In this document: positions 34,168 through 42,400 of the stretch, piece after piece
Layout of the letters: each line of letters begins with the position of its first letter
How positions within the stretch are numbered: the first letter of the stretch is position 1
Assembly (NCBI GenBank): GCA_937889545.1
Contig: CALAOT010000003.1
Span: forward strand, 39,459-103,458
DNA length: 64,000 nucleotides
DNA from: an uncultured Opitutaceae bacterium
GTDB lineage: Bacteria; Verrucomicrobiota; Verrucomicrobiia; Opitutales; Opitutaceae
Direction: 5' to 3'
Notes under the pieces: model-generated
What the model saw: only the letters and a program-made list of their open reading frames with translations
What the model was told of the DNA's origin: nothing
Databases searched by the model: none
Position numbers and translations under genes: made by a program

Positions 34168-34611
34168 ACGCGACTGCACCTATTTCCGAGTCAGGGGGCG
34201 GCTGCCCCAACCGGCGGCCGGCGAGGAGACATGGGGACGCAACGGGCGAGGCCAAGCCGGGAGCCGCAGCATGCTCGCCAGGTGGCGGACGGCGGGCGAA
34301 AGCGATGAGCGTCGCCATGTCTCCTCGCGCGTGCCGCACGCTCCGCGAGGTCCACGAGGGCGCGCCGAAACAGCGTAGCGCGGCGTGTCTTCGTGGAGGT
34401 CGGAACCTGGGCGTCTGCCCTCCGGGCAATCGCCCATTTTCCTCTGGGCGCAGGTCTGCGCCGGTTGACGCTTCGCGTAATGCGACACAGGCCGTGTCGC
34501 ACTTACGGAAATCGAAACCTTACGCTTTAGCGTAAGGGGTGCTGTGTCTGGGATCAAAAGCGGCGTGGCTACGTTGCGTAAGTTGTTTCCGCCAAGTCGG
34601 ATGTTCCATTG
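34168..34611. other. Candidate origin of transfer upstream of the relaxase
   Basis: 444 gene-free bases with three inverted repeats. IR-A has 14-bp perfect arms (34221-34234 and 34315-34328, GCGAGGAGACATGG) 80 bases apart. IR-B is TGCGACAC (34481-34488) / GTGTCGCA (34494-34501). IR-C is CCTTACGCT (34518-34526) / AGCGTAAGG (34529-34537). GCGTAA recurs three times between 34475 and 34580. MobF relaxases usually nick an IR-containing oriT next to their own gene. The nick site is not identified. Confidence 0.5.
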
Positions 34612-37392
34612 ATGATTCAACCAAAAATCCAGTTCAATCTAAGGAATGCGAGGCAGTACTTTCGCGAGCATCTAAGCTCTGGCGATTATTACTCGCAGGG
34701 GATGACAGTGGCCGGAAACTGGCTTGGTCGCGGGGCAGAAACGCTGGAGTTGCGTGGCCCGGTGGAAGAGGCTGCGTTCCTTGCGTTATGCGACGGCAGG
34801 AATCCAGCGACCGGCCAGAAACTCGGCCAGCGGATGAACACGGTTCGCCAGGGGACGGGAGTGGATCCGGTTGCCAATCGAAGAATCTTTTTCGATTTCA
34901 CGATCGCTCCGCCAAAGAGCGTGTCGGTCGTGGCCTTGTACCAGGATGATCGTATTTTGGACCTGCACAACCAGGCGGTTCGGAACACGATGTTCGAACT
35001 GGAGAAGTTCGCAGAGACGCGGGTGCGGAAATCCGGGCAGAACGCCGAACGGTTAACCGGCAATCTTTTGGCCGCCTGTTTCCGGCACGACACCAGCAGA
35101 GAGCTTGATCCTCATCTCCACACGCATTGCATCGTGTTCAATGCGACCTTTGACCCCGTGGAAAGCCGGTGGAAGGCGCTGCATCCGGCGGGCATGTACC
35201 GTGCCCAAAGATTTGCCACGAATTTCTATCGGCACGAGCTTTGCAAGAGCCTTCGGGGCCTCGGCTACGAAATTGAAAATTCAACGAATGGCTTTGAAAT
35301 CAAAGGTGTCCCAGCATCAGTCATCTCCCGGTTTTCGAAGCGGAACCGCCAAATCGACGTTGAGGCCAAGCGGCGTCTGGAAATAGGATCACCGGCTGGA
35401 GACGTTGGTGAATTGCGCAAACGGATTGCTCACGGAAACCGGCGGCCAAAAATCAAGGATTCGACTGCCGACCGACTTCGGCCGTCATGGGAGAGCCAAT
35501 TGGCGCCGGAGGAGAAGAGATTGCTTGGAGCCTTACAAGGCGTTCAACCGAAACCGGCCAAGCCGGCTGACGTGGCGGGTATAGTCGCCTGGGCGGACGA
35601 GCACCTTTTTGAACGGCGATCCATCGTGGCCGACTTAGAATTGATGGCGGCGGCGCTTGAGCGTGGACGCGGTGACAACTTCGACCTGGGCGCTTTGCGG
35701 GCGGCAATCGAAAACCATGGGTACATCAGGGAGGACGGAACGAACCGATTGACCTCCCGGGAGGTGCTGCGCTGCGAGCTCGGGATCGTGGTCGCCGCCC
35801 ATGATGGCCGTGGGCAATACGTGCCTTTCAGCCTCGGCTACCAACCGGCAGCAGCCCTTTCTGGGGAGCAGGAGGCGGCGGTGAGGCAGATTCTCGCCAG
35901 CCGTGATTTTATCACCTTGTTTCGCGGCAGTGCGGGCACGGGGAAAAGTTTTACCCTGCGGGAGGTGACAAAGGGTCTTCGGGCCGCGGGGCATACCGTG
36001 GTTATGCTCGCTCCGCAACGCCAGCAAGTCGCCGATCTCTGTGACGATGGCCTCGCAGCAGCAACGATCTCGCACTGTCTTGAAACCAAAATGTTGCCTG
36101 AACGCGCGGTGGTGCTCGTGGATGAGGCCGGCCAGATTGGCGGGAAGCAACTGGGAGCTTTGCTGGAGCTGGTGAACGCACACGGCGGCCGGTTGATCCT
36201 TTCAGGCGACACCCGCCAGCATGGCGCCGTTCAGGCTTCGGATGCGCTGCGCGCCATCGAAGAGTTCAGCGGGTTGAGGGCGGCGGTGCTACGGGACATT
36301 CGCCGGCAGGATCCGGCGCGGGCGAAATCGGCAGCAGAGCGCGCATTCGTGGCGGCTTACCAGAAGGCAGTAAGAGCGGCTTCAACCGGAAAGACCGGCG
36401 AATCCTTTGATCGATTGGATCGGCTCGGCTGCATTCGCGAGGTCGCGCCCGATGAGCGCCGGACCGCGCTGGCACGGGAATACCTCGCCAGCCTCAACTG
36501 CCATGAACGCGCACTCGTCGTCGCTCAAACTTGGAACGAAGTGAATGGAGTGAACGAGGCGGTCCGGGCTGCGCTCCAAGCGGCCGGGCGCATCGGGGCC
36601 GGCGTCGCCTTGAAAACGTATCAAGCGATCGATCTCGATGAGGCGCAAAAGCGCGATGCACGGTTTTATCAACCGGGCCAGTTCGCCTACGTTCTCAAAC
36701 GATACGGTCGCTTCTCCAGGGGCGATGTCTGCCCCATCGCCGGCATTAATGAACGCGGGCTGGTTCTGATCAAGAATGGCCGGCGTTCAACCATGAGTTA
36801 CCGCCATACCCATCGGCTCGCCATCGCCGTTGAACGGAACACGAACGTCGCCCCCGGCGACCGGCTGCAACTGAAGTTCAACGGCAAATCGAAGGAAGGC
36901 CACGCGATCAGCAACGGCGAGCTCGTGACCGTGCGCCGTGTTCACGGCGATGGTTCGTTAACGATTGAAGACGATCGCCTTACGGTTAAGACGCTCTCGC
37001 CGCAACAACGGCTGTTTAACCGGGGGTACGGCGTTACCTCTTACGCTTCGCAGGGCAAGACTGTGGATACCGTTTTGATTTCGGACGCCTCCTGCCGCGC
37101 CGCAACGAACCGCAACCAGTGGTATGTTGCCATCTCGCGCGGCCGGAAACGGGTCATCGTGTTCACGGATAACAAGGCCGAGCTTCGGGCCAGCATTGAG
37201 CAAAGCGGCGATCGGGGGCTCGCATTGGAAATGAAGGTCTCTGCACCTGGACCGTCCGACCGCCTCGGATTGCGTCAACACCTGCCGGCATGGACACGGC
37301 GGGCGATTGCTGCCGCTGAGCGGGTTCGCTTGCATGAGGCCGTAATGCGTCTCACGAGCCGCAATGCCAATCGCCTCACTGTCGCGCCATGA
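34612..37392 (+). CDS. mobF: MobF-family relaxase/helicase (TrwC/TraI-like)
   Basis: 926 aa from the ATG at 34612 (a TTG lies one codon earlier). The relaxase half has the tyrosine region 'ARQYFREHLSSGDYYSQG' near the N-terminus and the three-His metal motif 'DPHLHTHCIVFN' (~166). The helicase half has Walker A 'FRGSAGTGKSFTLREV' (~440), 'VVLVDEAGQIGGKQ', 'LILSGDTRQHGAVQ' and 'YGVTSYASQGKTVDTVLI', typical of RecD-like MobF helicases. It nicks oriT, stays bound to the strand and unwinds it for transfer. Its stop overlaps the next gene (ATGA). Confidence 0.93.
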   Translation: MIQPKIQFNLRNARQYFREHLSSGDYYSQGMTVAGNWLGRGAETLELRGPVEEAAFLALCDGRNPATGQKLGQRMNTVRQGTGVDPVANRRIFFDFTIAPPKSVSVVALYQDDRILDLHNQAVRNTMFELEKFAETRVRKSGQNAERLTGNLLAACFRHDTSRELDPHLHTHCIVFNATFDPVESRWKALHPAGMYRAQRFATNFYRHELCKSLRGLGYEIENSTNGFEIKGVPASVISRFSKRNRQIDVEAKRRLEIGSPAGDVGELRKRIAHGNRRPKIKDSTADRLRPSWESQLAPEEKRLLGALQGVQPKPAKPADVAGIVAWADEHLFERRSIVADLELMAAALERGRGDNFDLGALRAAIENHGYIREDGTNRLTSREVLRCELGIVVAAHDGRGQYVPFSLGYQPAAALSGEQEAAVRQILASRDFITLFRGSAGTGKSFTLREVTKGLRAAGHTVVMLAPQRQQVADLCDDGLAAATISHCLETKMLPERAVVLVDEAGQIGGKQLGALLELVNAHGGRLILSGDTRQHGAVQASDALRAIEEFSGLRAAVLRDIRRQDPARAKSAAERAFVAAYQKAVRAASTGKTGESFDRLDRLGCIREVAPDERRTALAREYLASLNCHERALVVAQTWNEVNGVNEAVRAALQAAGRIGAGVALKTYQAIDLDEAQKRDARFYQPGQFAYVLKRYGRFSRGDVCPIAGINERGLVLIKNGRRSTMSYRHTHRLAIAVERNTNVAPGDRLQLKFNGKSKEGHAISNGELVTVRRVHGDGSLTIEDDRLTVKTLSPQQRLFNRGYGVTSYASQGKTVDTVLISDASCRAATNRNQWYVAISRGRKRVIVFTDNKAELRASIEQSGDRGLALEMKVSAPGPSDRLGLRQHLPAWTRRAIAAAERVRLHEAVMRLTSRNANRLTVAP

Positions 37393-37781
37393 GCACGTTA
37401 CAGGAAACACTTAGACAGCGGCGGGCAGAGCAGCCGAACAGTCGTTCGTGCGATACGGCGGAATCGCCGGTGCGCGCGTTGAAAATTCAGGTATGGAACG
37501 GTGAAAAATGGGTCTTCCCGTGGTCGCATTTTTCGGCCGCCTGTCATCAGGGGAGCGGGGAAAACGAGCAACTGGTGCTGTCGTTCGCCAATCATGAAGT
37601 CGTTCTGGAGGGTGCGCGCCTAGCGCTGCTTCTGCCTGAGATTGCCAGCTTTCATCTCGATAGTCTGCGCGACATGCCGACAAAATTTCGTTCGCAGGCG
37701 GACAAAAACGAGCCGTTCATCACGCGCGTCTCCGTGCGCTCCGCATTGAATTCTCAGGAGAGCAGCCCGAAAACGTGCTGA
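37389..37781 (+). CDS. Hypothetical transfer-operon protein
   Basis: 130 aa, not recognised. The central part ('IQVWNGEKWVFPWSHFSAAC', 'EQLVLSFANHEVVLEGARLALLLPEI') has a beta-rich look. It is coupled to the relaxase by a four-base overlap and followed by 100 bases before the coupling-protein gene. A small relaxosome accessory is possible. Confidence 0.45.
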   Translation: MSTLQETLRQRRAEQPNSRSCDTAESPVRALKIQVWNGEKWVFPWSHFSAACHQGSGENEQLVLSFANHEVVLEGARLALLLPEIASFHLDSLRDMPTKFRSQADKNEPFITRVSVRSALNSQESSPKTC

Positions 37782-37881
37782 AAAAAGGCGGATTCGTCCA
37801 AGAAAGCCGCGAGAGATTCGAATATGCTGGCGACTGGGCTCGGTCCGCCGATCACGGCCGTCCCCGTCGCTCGTCGCTATC

Positions 37882-39354
37882 ATGGCAAATCTCTTTCTCG
37901 CGGTAGGCAGCGCCCTTGCTGCCCTGGCGTTCTGGTCCCATGCGGGAATCAGCCGCCCGGTCGCCTACGCGCTCGGATTGCTGTCCATCTGGCAGCTTCG
38001 CTGCGCAATGGGACGGCGCCCGGCCGCTTCGGTCATTTTCCGGCTCGGCGGCTTTTCCTGGGATATGTTCAGCTTCTGCCGTGGCTGGCTCATCACGGGT
38101 CAGGTCGGCACGGGCAAGACCGTCGCCGCAATTAACACGATGCTTTGGCAGGTCTCCAAGAATTGCCCGACATGGGGTGGAGTCTGTGTCGATGACAAGG
38201 GGCTCTATTGGGAAACGCTCTCCCCAATGCTCGGGCACTTCGGCCGCGCTTCAGATCTCATCCTTCTGCAAGTTCGGCCCGAAGGCGCCGGCGCCGATTG
38301 GAAACCGACCCATCGGTTCAACTTCCTGGACAACCCGCATCTGCCGTATTCGGCGAAGGCCAAGATTGTTTGCGACGTTGCTACCGCCCTCGGCCAGCGC
38401 AGTGAACAAAGCTTTTTCCGCATGCAGGCGCAGGTGCAGATGGAGTTTGCCTTCAAGGCCCTGCATTGCGCCGGGGTGCCTGTGACATTGGAAACTGCCT
38501 ATGATTTTCTTTCATCGGACAGCCAGCTTCGCGAAGTCATGGAGCTGGTCAAAAAGAAGGAAACCCGCGAGGCGGAATTGCTCGTGGATCATTTCCAAGG
38601 AAGTTTCCTGACCCAACCGGCGGAGCAACTGGGCGGCATCAAGACGACTATAGCGAACTATCTAAAGCATTTTACCGAGCCGGACATCGCCGCCGTATTT
38701 TGTCCGAAAGAATCGACCTTCAGTTTCGACGACATTGACCGGGGGAAAATCATCTGCGTTTCAATCCCGCAACGTTTTCCGGTGGAACGGCGTTACATCA
38801 ATACGCTGCTCAAGCTGACGTTTTATGCCCATGCGCTGCGGCGTTTCGACAAGGCCGCGTCTGAGCGTGCCCGCGACAACCTTGTCATTCTCTGGGCGGA
38901 TGAAGCGCAGAAAATCGTTACTGCGAGCGACGATGGGATGAGCGATTACAACGTAGTTGACGTGCTGCGTGAGGCGCGGGCGACGGTCGTGGCGGCAACG
39001 CAATCCTATGCGTCACTCATTCCGCCGATGGGCGATGAACGAAAGGCAAAGGTTTTCATCGCCAACATGGCGAACCGGATCACCTTTTGCGCGGCAGACG
39101 AGGATTCCGCGAAGATCGCGGCCGACACCTTCGGGAAACGGAAGGGAAGGCGGCGCACGGTTGGCTACACGGGAGGCAAGCATTCGACTTCATGGACGGA
39201 CGAGGACAAGTACCATATCGAACCTCACGAACTGCGTCGTTTGCGAAAATTCCAGGCAGTGGTGCAGCATTGCGACTTGGGCTTCCGCAGGGTGCGAATT
39301 CCGCCGCTCGGCGCCGACGGCCGGGTGCCAGGCTGGTATCAAAGGAGCACCTGA
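37882..39354 (+). CDS. virD4: Type IV coupling protein (VirD4/TraD/TrwB family)
   Basis: 490 aa. A hydrophobic N-terminus ('LFLAVGSALAALAFWSHAGI') should anchor it in the inner membrane. Walker A is 'WLITGQVGTGKTVAAINTML' (~71), with 'VCVDDKGLYWETL' after it, Walker B 'LVILWADEAQKI' and the 'VVAATQSYASL' sensor typical of FtsK/VirD4 ATPases. It delivers the relaxase-DNA complex to the mating channel. It overlaps the AAA+ gene start by one base. Confidence 0.9.
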   Translation: MANLFLAVGSALAALAFWSHAGISRPVAYALGLLSIWQLRCAMGRRPAASVIFRLGGFSWDMFSFCRGWLITGQVGTGKTVAAINTMLWQVSKNCPTWGGVCVDDKGLYWETLSPMLGHFGRASDLILLQVRPEGAGADWKPTHRFNFLDNPHLPYSAKAKIVCDVATALGQRSEQSFFRMQAQVQMEFAFKALHCAGVPVTLETAYDFLSSDSQLREVMELVKKKETREAELLVDHFQGSFLTQPAEQLGGIKTTIANYLKHFTEPDIAAVFCPKESTFSFDDIDRGKIICVSIPQRFPVERRYINTLLKLTFYAHALRRFDKAASERARDNLVILWADEAQKIVTASDDGMSDYNVVDVLREARATVVAATQSYASLIPPMGDERKAKVFIANMANRITFCAADEDSAKIAADTFGKRKGRRRTVGYTGGKHSTSWTDEDKYHIEPHELRRLRKFQAVVQHCDLGFRRVRIPPLGADGRVPGWYQRST

Positions 39355-40286
39355 TGCCCACTGCTGCCAAAGTCTTGGCCGCCGTGCCGGATGCATTAGG
39401 GAAGGAAAGGCTTCTCGGGCTCCGGAGGCATCTGGAAGCCAACATTCGCGGCCAGGAGCACGTGATGGAGCGGGTCTCTTCGGTGCTGACACGAGGCGAG
39501 CTGGGCCTTGCTCATCCGGCTCGTCCCAAGGGCTCCTTTCTCTTCGTTGGTCCCACGGGCGTAGGGAAGACTGAACTTACGAATGTCTTTACCGCGTACC
39601 TCTTCGACGGTTTGAAGCCCATCCGCTTCGATATGTCCGAGTACCAGAACCAATTGTCCGTTGAGAAATTGATAGGGCGCGAGGCGGACGAGGTCGGGCT
39701 TCTTGGCCGGGCGCTGTCAGGGATCTTGGGGGGCACACTCCTTTTTGACGAGATCGAGAAAGCGCATCCCCTGGTGCTGGACCTTTTTCTCCAGATGCTC
39801 GATGACGCGAGCATAACGTTCGCGACCGGTGAGCGGAAAAACCTGGCGCCATTCTACCTCGTTTTTACGAGCAACATCGGTTCGTCGGAGGCCATGCGGA
39901 TGACGTCGGCCCCAATGGCAACCGTGGAGCGCACTGTCCTCTCGCGTGTCGGCCAGCAGCTTCGACCGGAGCTTGTCGGTCGAATTACCGAGAAAATCGT
40001 GTTCAGCCGGCTGGAATTCGACACCCAATGCGAGATTTGTGAGCTGATAATCGGGCGTGAGCGCGCCCGACTGCACGGCATGGGCTTCAGCGTTGAAGTG
40101 AGCGACGGTGCTGTCGAATTCCTGATCCGAAAGGGATATCATCGGTCGCTCGGAGCGCGTCCGATGCGTTCAGTCGTGGAGCGGTATCTGCAGGATGCAG
40201 TTGCCGGCCGGCTCCTCGCGTGTGATTCGGGGTGCGGACGCCTGGTGGTAGATTGCAGAAACGAGACTTTGGAATTGCAGGGATGA
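39354..40286 (+). CDS. Stand-alone ClpB-D2-like AAA+ ATPase
   Basis: 310 aa from the ATG at 39354 (TGATG overlap with the coupling protein, ribosome site AAAGGAG). It has 'NIRGQEHVMERVSSVLTRG', Walker A 'LFVGPTGVGKTELT', 'FDMSEYQNQLSVEKLIG', Walker B 'LLFDEIEKAHPLVLDLFLQ', sensor 1 'VFTSNIG' and a ClpB-D2-small-like C-terminus ('GYHRSLGARPMRSVVERYLQD'). It corresponds to the second ATPase module of ClpA/ClpB without the first. Its position in the transfer cluster, where no VirB11 is found, suggests a role in assembling the apparatus or remodelling the relaxosome. Confidence 0.82.
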   Translation: MPTAAKVLAAVPDALGKERLLGLRRHLEANIRGQEHVMERVSSVLTRGELGLAHPARPKGSFLFVGPTGVGKTELTNVFTAYLFDGLKPIRFDMSEYQNQLSVEKLIGREADEVGLLGRALSGILGGTLLFDEIEKAHPLVLDLFLQMLDDASITFATGERKNLAPFYLVFTSNIGSSEAMRMTSAPMATVERTVLSRVGQQLRPELVGRITEKIVFSRLEFDTQCEICELIIGRERARLHGMGFSVEVSDGAVEFLIRKGYHRSLGARPMRSVVERYLQDAVAGRLLACDSGCGRLVVDCRNETLELQG

Positions 40287-40659
40287 TTTTGTTTGAGCGC
40301 GGCGAGACATAAAACGGCGCGGATGGCAAGTCCGGGGCCTTCCGATACGTCGGTATTCGCGGGGCTTGTTGAACGGCAACTGCCGTAGGATGCAATGCGA
40401 CGCCCGTTTAGGATATCGAGATTTAACTTGTATCTCACATAAGACACGTCGAATTACACGCGTTAACTTGCGATCGATGCACCCGACAACAAAGCTCCCC
40501 CACCCGCTTCGGACGGCCGCCACGGGAATACGGCCATATTTAACGGAGGCGTTGCCGGAAAAGCAGGCGTTCATCTGCTCCTCGATTGTCATGATTGGCG
40601 GCACGGTCGGCATTCGTGCCGATTTCGCCCGCACTCGAAAACAATAAATTTCGCTCACA
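40287..40659. other. Intergenic region before the AraC-type regulator
   Basis: 373 bases without a supported gene; short open frames on both strands lack any recognisable features. A small hairpin GGCACG/CGTGCC with a 9-base loop lies about 60 bases before the regulator start. It probably holds the promoter of the regulator and perhaps of the mating genes. Confidence 0.4.
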
Positions 40660-41628
40660 ATGGGCAATGTCGCGACAAAGTTGCCTGGGACGGGAGAGCG
40701 CCAAAACGATTGTGGTGACCCAAAATCATCCGTAGACGAGCGACCCGGTGCCAGGGAGTTATGCCGGGGGGACAGGCTTAGCGTCTTCTGCGACCATCAG
40801 CAGCCAAAATACTGGCCGGAACATATGGACCGGCAGGCTCAGCTTTTCCTGACCTTTGACGGCGCAGACGGCGAAATCACCTGGCGTCGACGCTCGGGCA
40901 ATATTGTCACCGAACCACTGCATGCGCACCAATACTGCTTTGTCGCACCGGCATGCCTGTATGCACTCAGGTGGAGGAACGCGGCCGACGTTGTGCTTCT
41001 CCGTCTTGGAGATCGTCTTGTGGAGGAGCATCTGGCCGGCCCGATGCAGGGAGTCGTGGTCGAGGACTTTAAGCCGCTTAGCCGCCTGGACGGATGCCTT
41101 TGGTCGCTTGCTGAGGCGCTTTGGGAAACATGCGGACGACCGCTTTCGCCGGCCGCAAGCTTTGTCGAGGGCATTGGGACGGCCCTGGCCTCGCGGGTGC
41201 TCGAGCGTCAGTTCCATCCGGGTAAAGTGATCGCCAAGGCTCCAGCGGTCTTGTCCCAGAGTGTCCTCAAGCGTCTTGTGTCGCATGTCGAATCGCATCT
41301 GGACGGCGGACTTTCCGTCGAGGATCTGGCCAGGCAGGCGGGCCTCTGCGAGAGCCATTTTTCGCGGATTTTCAAGAATGCGACCGGTTCGTCGCCTTCG
41401 CAATTCATCCTAAAGTGCCGCGTCGAAAAGGGCCTCGAGCTTCTGCGCTCGGGTGAGTTTCGGGTGGCCGACGCCGCCTTCCAGGTCGGATTTTGCGACC
41501 AAAGCCATTTTCACAGGCATTGCCGAAAGTTCTTTGGTCTGACGCCCAAGGCCGTGCTTCAGAAGGCACAATCTGCGAAATCGTACAGAGAAAACTCGGA
41601 AACGTCCAAGATTGCAGCCCGCAATTAG
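40660..41628 (+). CDS. AraC-family transcriptional regulator
   Basis: 322 aa. The C-terminal ~100 residues carry the double HTH: 'LSVEDLARQAGLCESHFSRIFKNATGSSPSQF' and 'RVADAAFQVGFCDQSHFHRHCRKFFGLTPKAV'. The N-terminal ~200 residues are a ligand-sensing beta-barrel type region ('QAQLFLTFDGADGEITW', 'PLHAHQYCFVAP'). It sits between the coupling/AAA+ genes and the mating-channel genes in the same direction, and probably controls conjugation genes in response to a small molecule. The ligand is unknown. Confidence 0.85.
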   Translation: MGNVATKLPGTGERQNDCGDPKSSVDERPGARELCRGDRLSVFCDHQQPKYWPEHMDRQAQLFLTFDGADGEITWRRRSGNIVTEPLHAHQYCFVAPACLYALRWRNAADVVLLRLGDRLVEEHLAGPMQGVVVEDFKPLSRLDGCLWSLAEALWETCGRPLSPAASFVEGIGTALASRVLERQFHPGKVIAKAPAVLSQSVLKRLVSHVESHLDGGLSVEDLARQAGLCESHFSRIFKNATGSSPSQFILKCRVEKGLELLRSGEFRVADAAFQVGFCDQSHFHRHCRKFFGLTPKAVLQKAQSAKSYRENSETSKIAARN

Positions 41629-41717
41629 GGTAGAGTTGCGTCCGTTGAAGATCGCATCTCGCCCGCGCCGTGGGCGATCAAAAAAAATCCGCGTTCATCG
41701 AAGCCGAAATACTCCCA

Positions 41718-42050
41718 ATGAAAACAAGAAATCTACGCATCCTTGCCACCCGGCTCATCGCTTTGGTCGCCGTCACGAGCGAAGCCAAGGCTTTGCCTCT
41801 CTTGCCGCTGGCACAGGCGACATCATCCCTCAAGACCTCTGTGCAGACCGCCCTCGGAGTCGTATTCATATTCGGCTTCATCTGGGGGGTCATAAAAATC
41901 TGGGGCGGGGCCGATCGCATGTCCAAGGGCGACGCCGACGGGAAGATGGGCATCGTGTCCGGCATCATCATAGCCGGTGCGGCTGCCATTATGGCCGTTC
42001 TTTTTACGATCTTCGGCCTGAGCGACGGCGCTTTGACCCCGACGTTCTGA
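41718..42050 (+). CDS. virB2: VirB2/TrbC-like pilin
   Basis: 110 aa from the ATG at 41718. It has a long signal peptide with a cleavage-like 'ALVAVTSEAKALP' and two hydrophobic helices ('ALGVVFIFGFIWGVIKIW' and 'GIVSGIIIAGAAAIMAVLFTIFGL'), the size and topology of T-pilin subunits. It is first of the continuous mating-channel operon, two bases before VirB3. Confidence 0.72.
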   Translation: MKTRNLRILATRLIALVAVTSEAKALPLLPLAQATSSLKTSVQTALGVVFIFGFIWGVIKIWGGADRMSKGDADGKMGIVSGIIIAGAAAIMAVLFTIFGLSDGALTPTF

Positions 42051-42052
42051 AC

Positions 42053-42400
42053 ATGGACGGATTGCGCATAACTGATTCGAACAGCGCGAACGACAGCAGA
42101 GGTCGCGCATTCGGCCTCGAGGGAAACGACTTCATATACGTTCTCGTTGCTTTCGTCGTGGCTCTCGGCCTGTACCTCCTCCTGACGGTGCTTCTGAGAC
42201 TCGGGAAGCTGGGCTCGCTTGCCTTCGTCTCGCCGTTCTTTGTCGCTCCATTGAGCTGGGTGGTTCTTCTGCGGCACAACAAGCCGGAGGGCTACGCCGA
42301 GGACTGGTTTGACCAGAAGTTCAACGGGGAGGGCTGGTCCTTCGTCGTGCAGGCGCAACCGCATTTTGTCCGCAGGTCCGATCATGAAGGCCGCTCCTAA
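42053..42400 (+). CDS. virB3: VirB3/TrbD-like inner-membrane protein
   Basis: 115 aa with an adjacent pair of hydrophobic segments ('FIYVLVAFVVALGLYLLLTVLL' and 'LAFVSPFFVAPLSWVVLL') after a charged N-terminus. Position between the pilin and VirB4, and an end overlapping the VirB4 start by 17 bases, fit VirB3. Sequence identity to the family cannot be judged by eye. Confidence 0.65.
   Translation: MDGLRITDSNSANDSRGRAFGLEGNDFIYVLVAFVVALGLYLLLTVLLRLGKLGSLAFVSPFFVAPLSWVVLLRHNKPEGYAEDWFDQKFNGEGWSFVVQAQPHFVRRSDHEGRS

Noticed and set aside
40366..40647. Possible small gene before the AraC regulator
   Set aside because: Basic low-quality translation, opposing open frames of similar length, and no domain signal.
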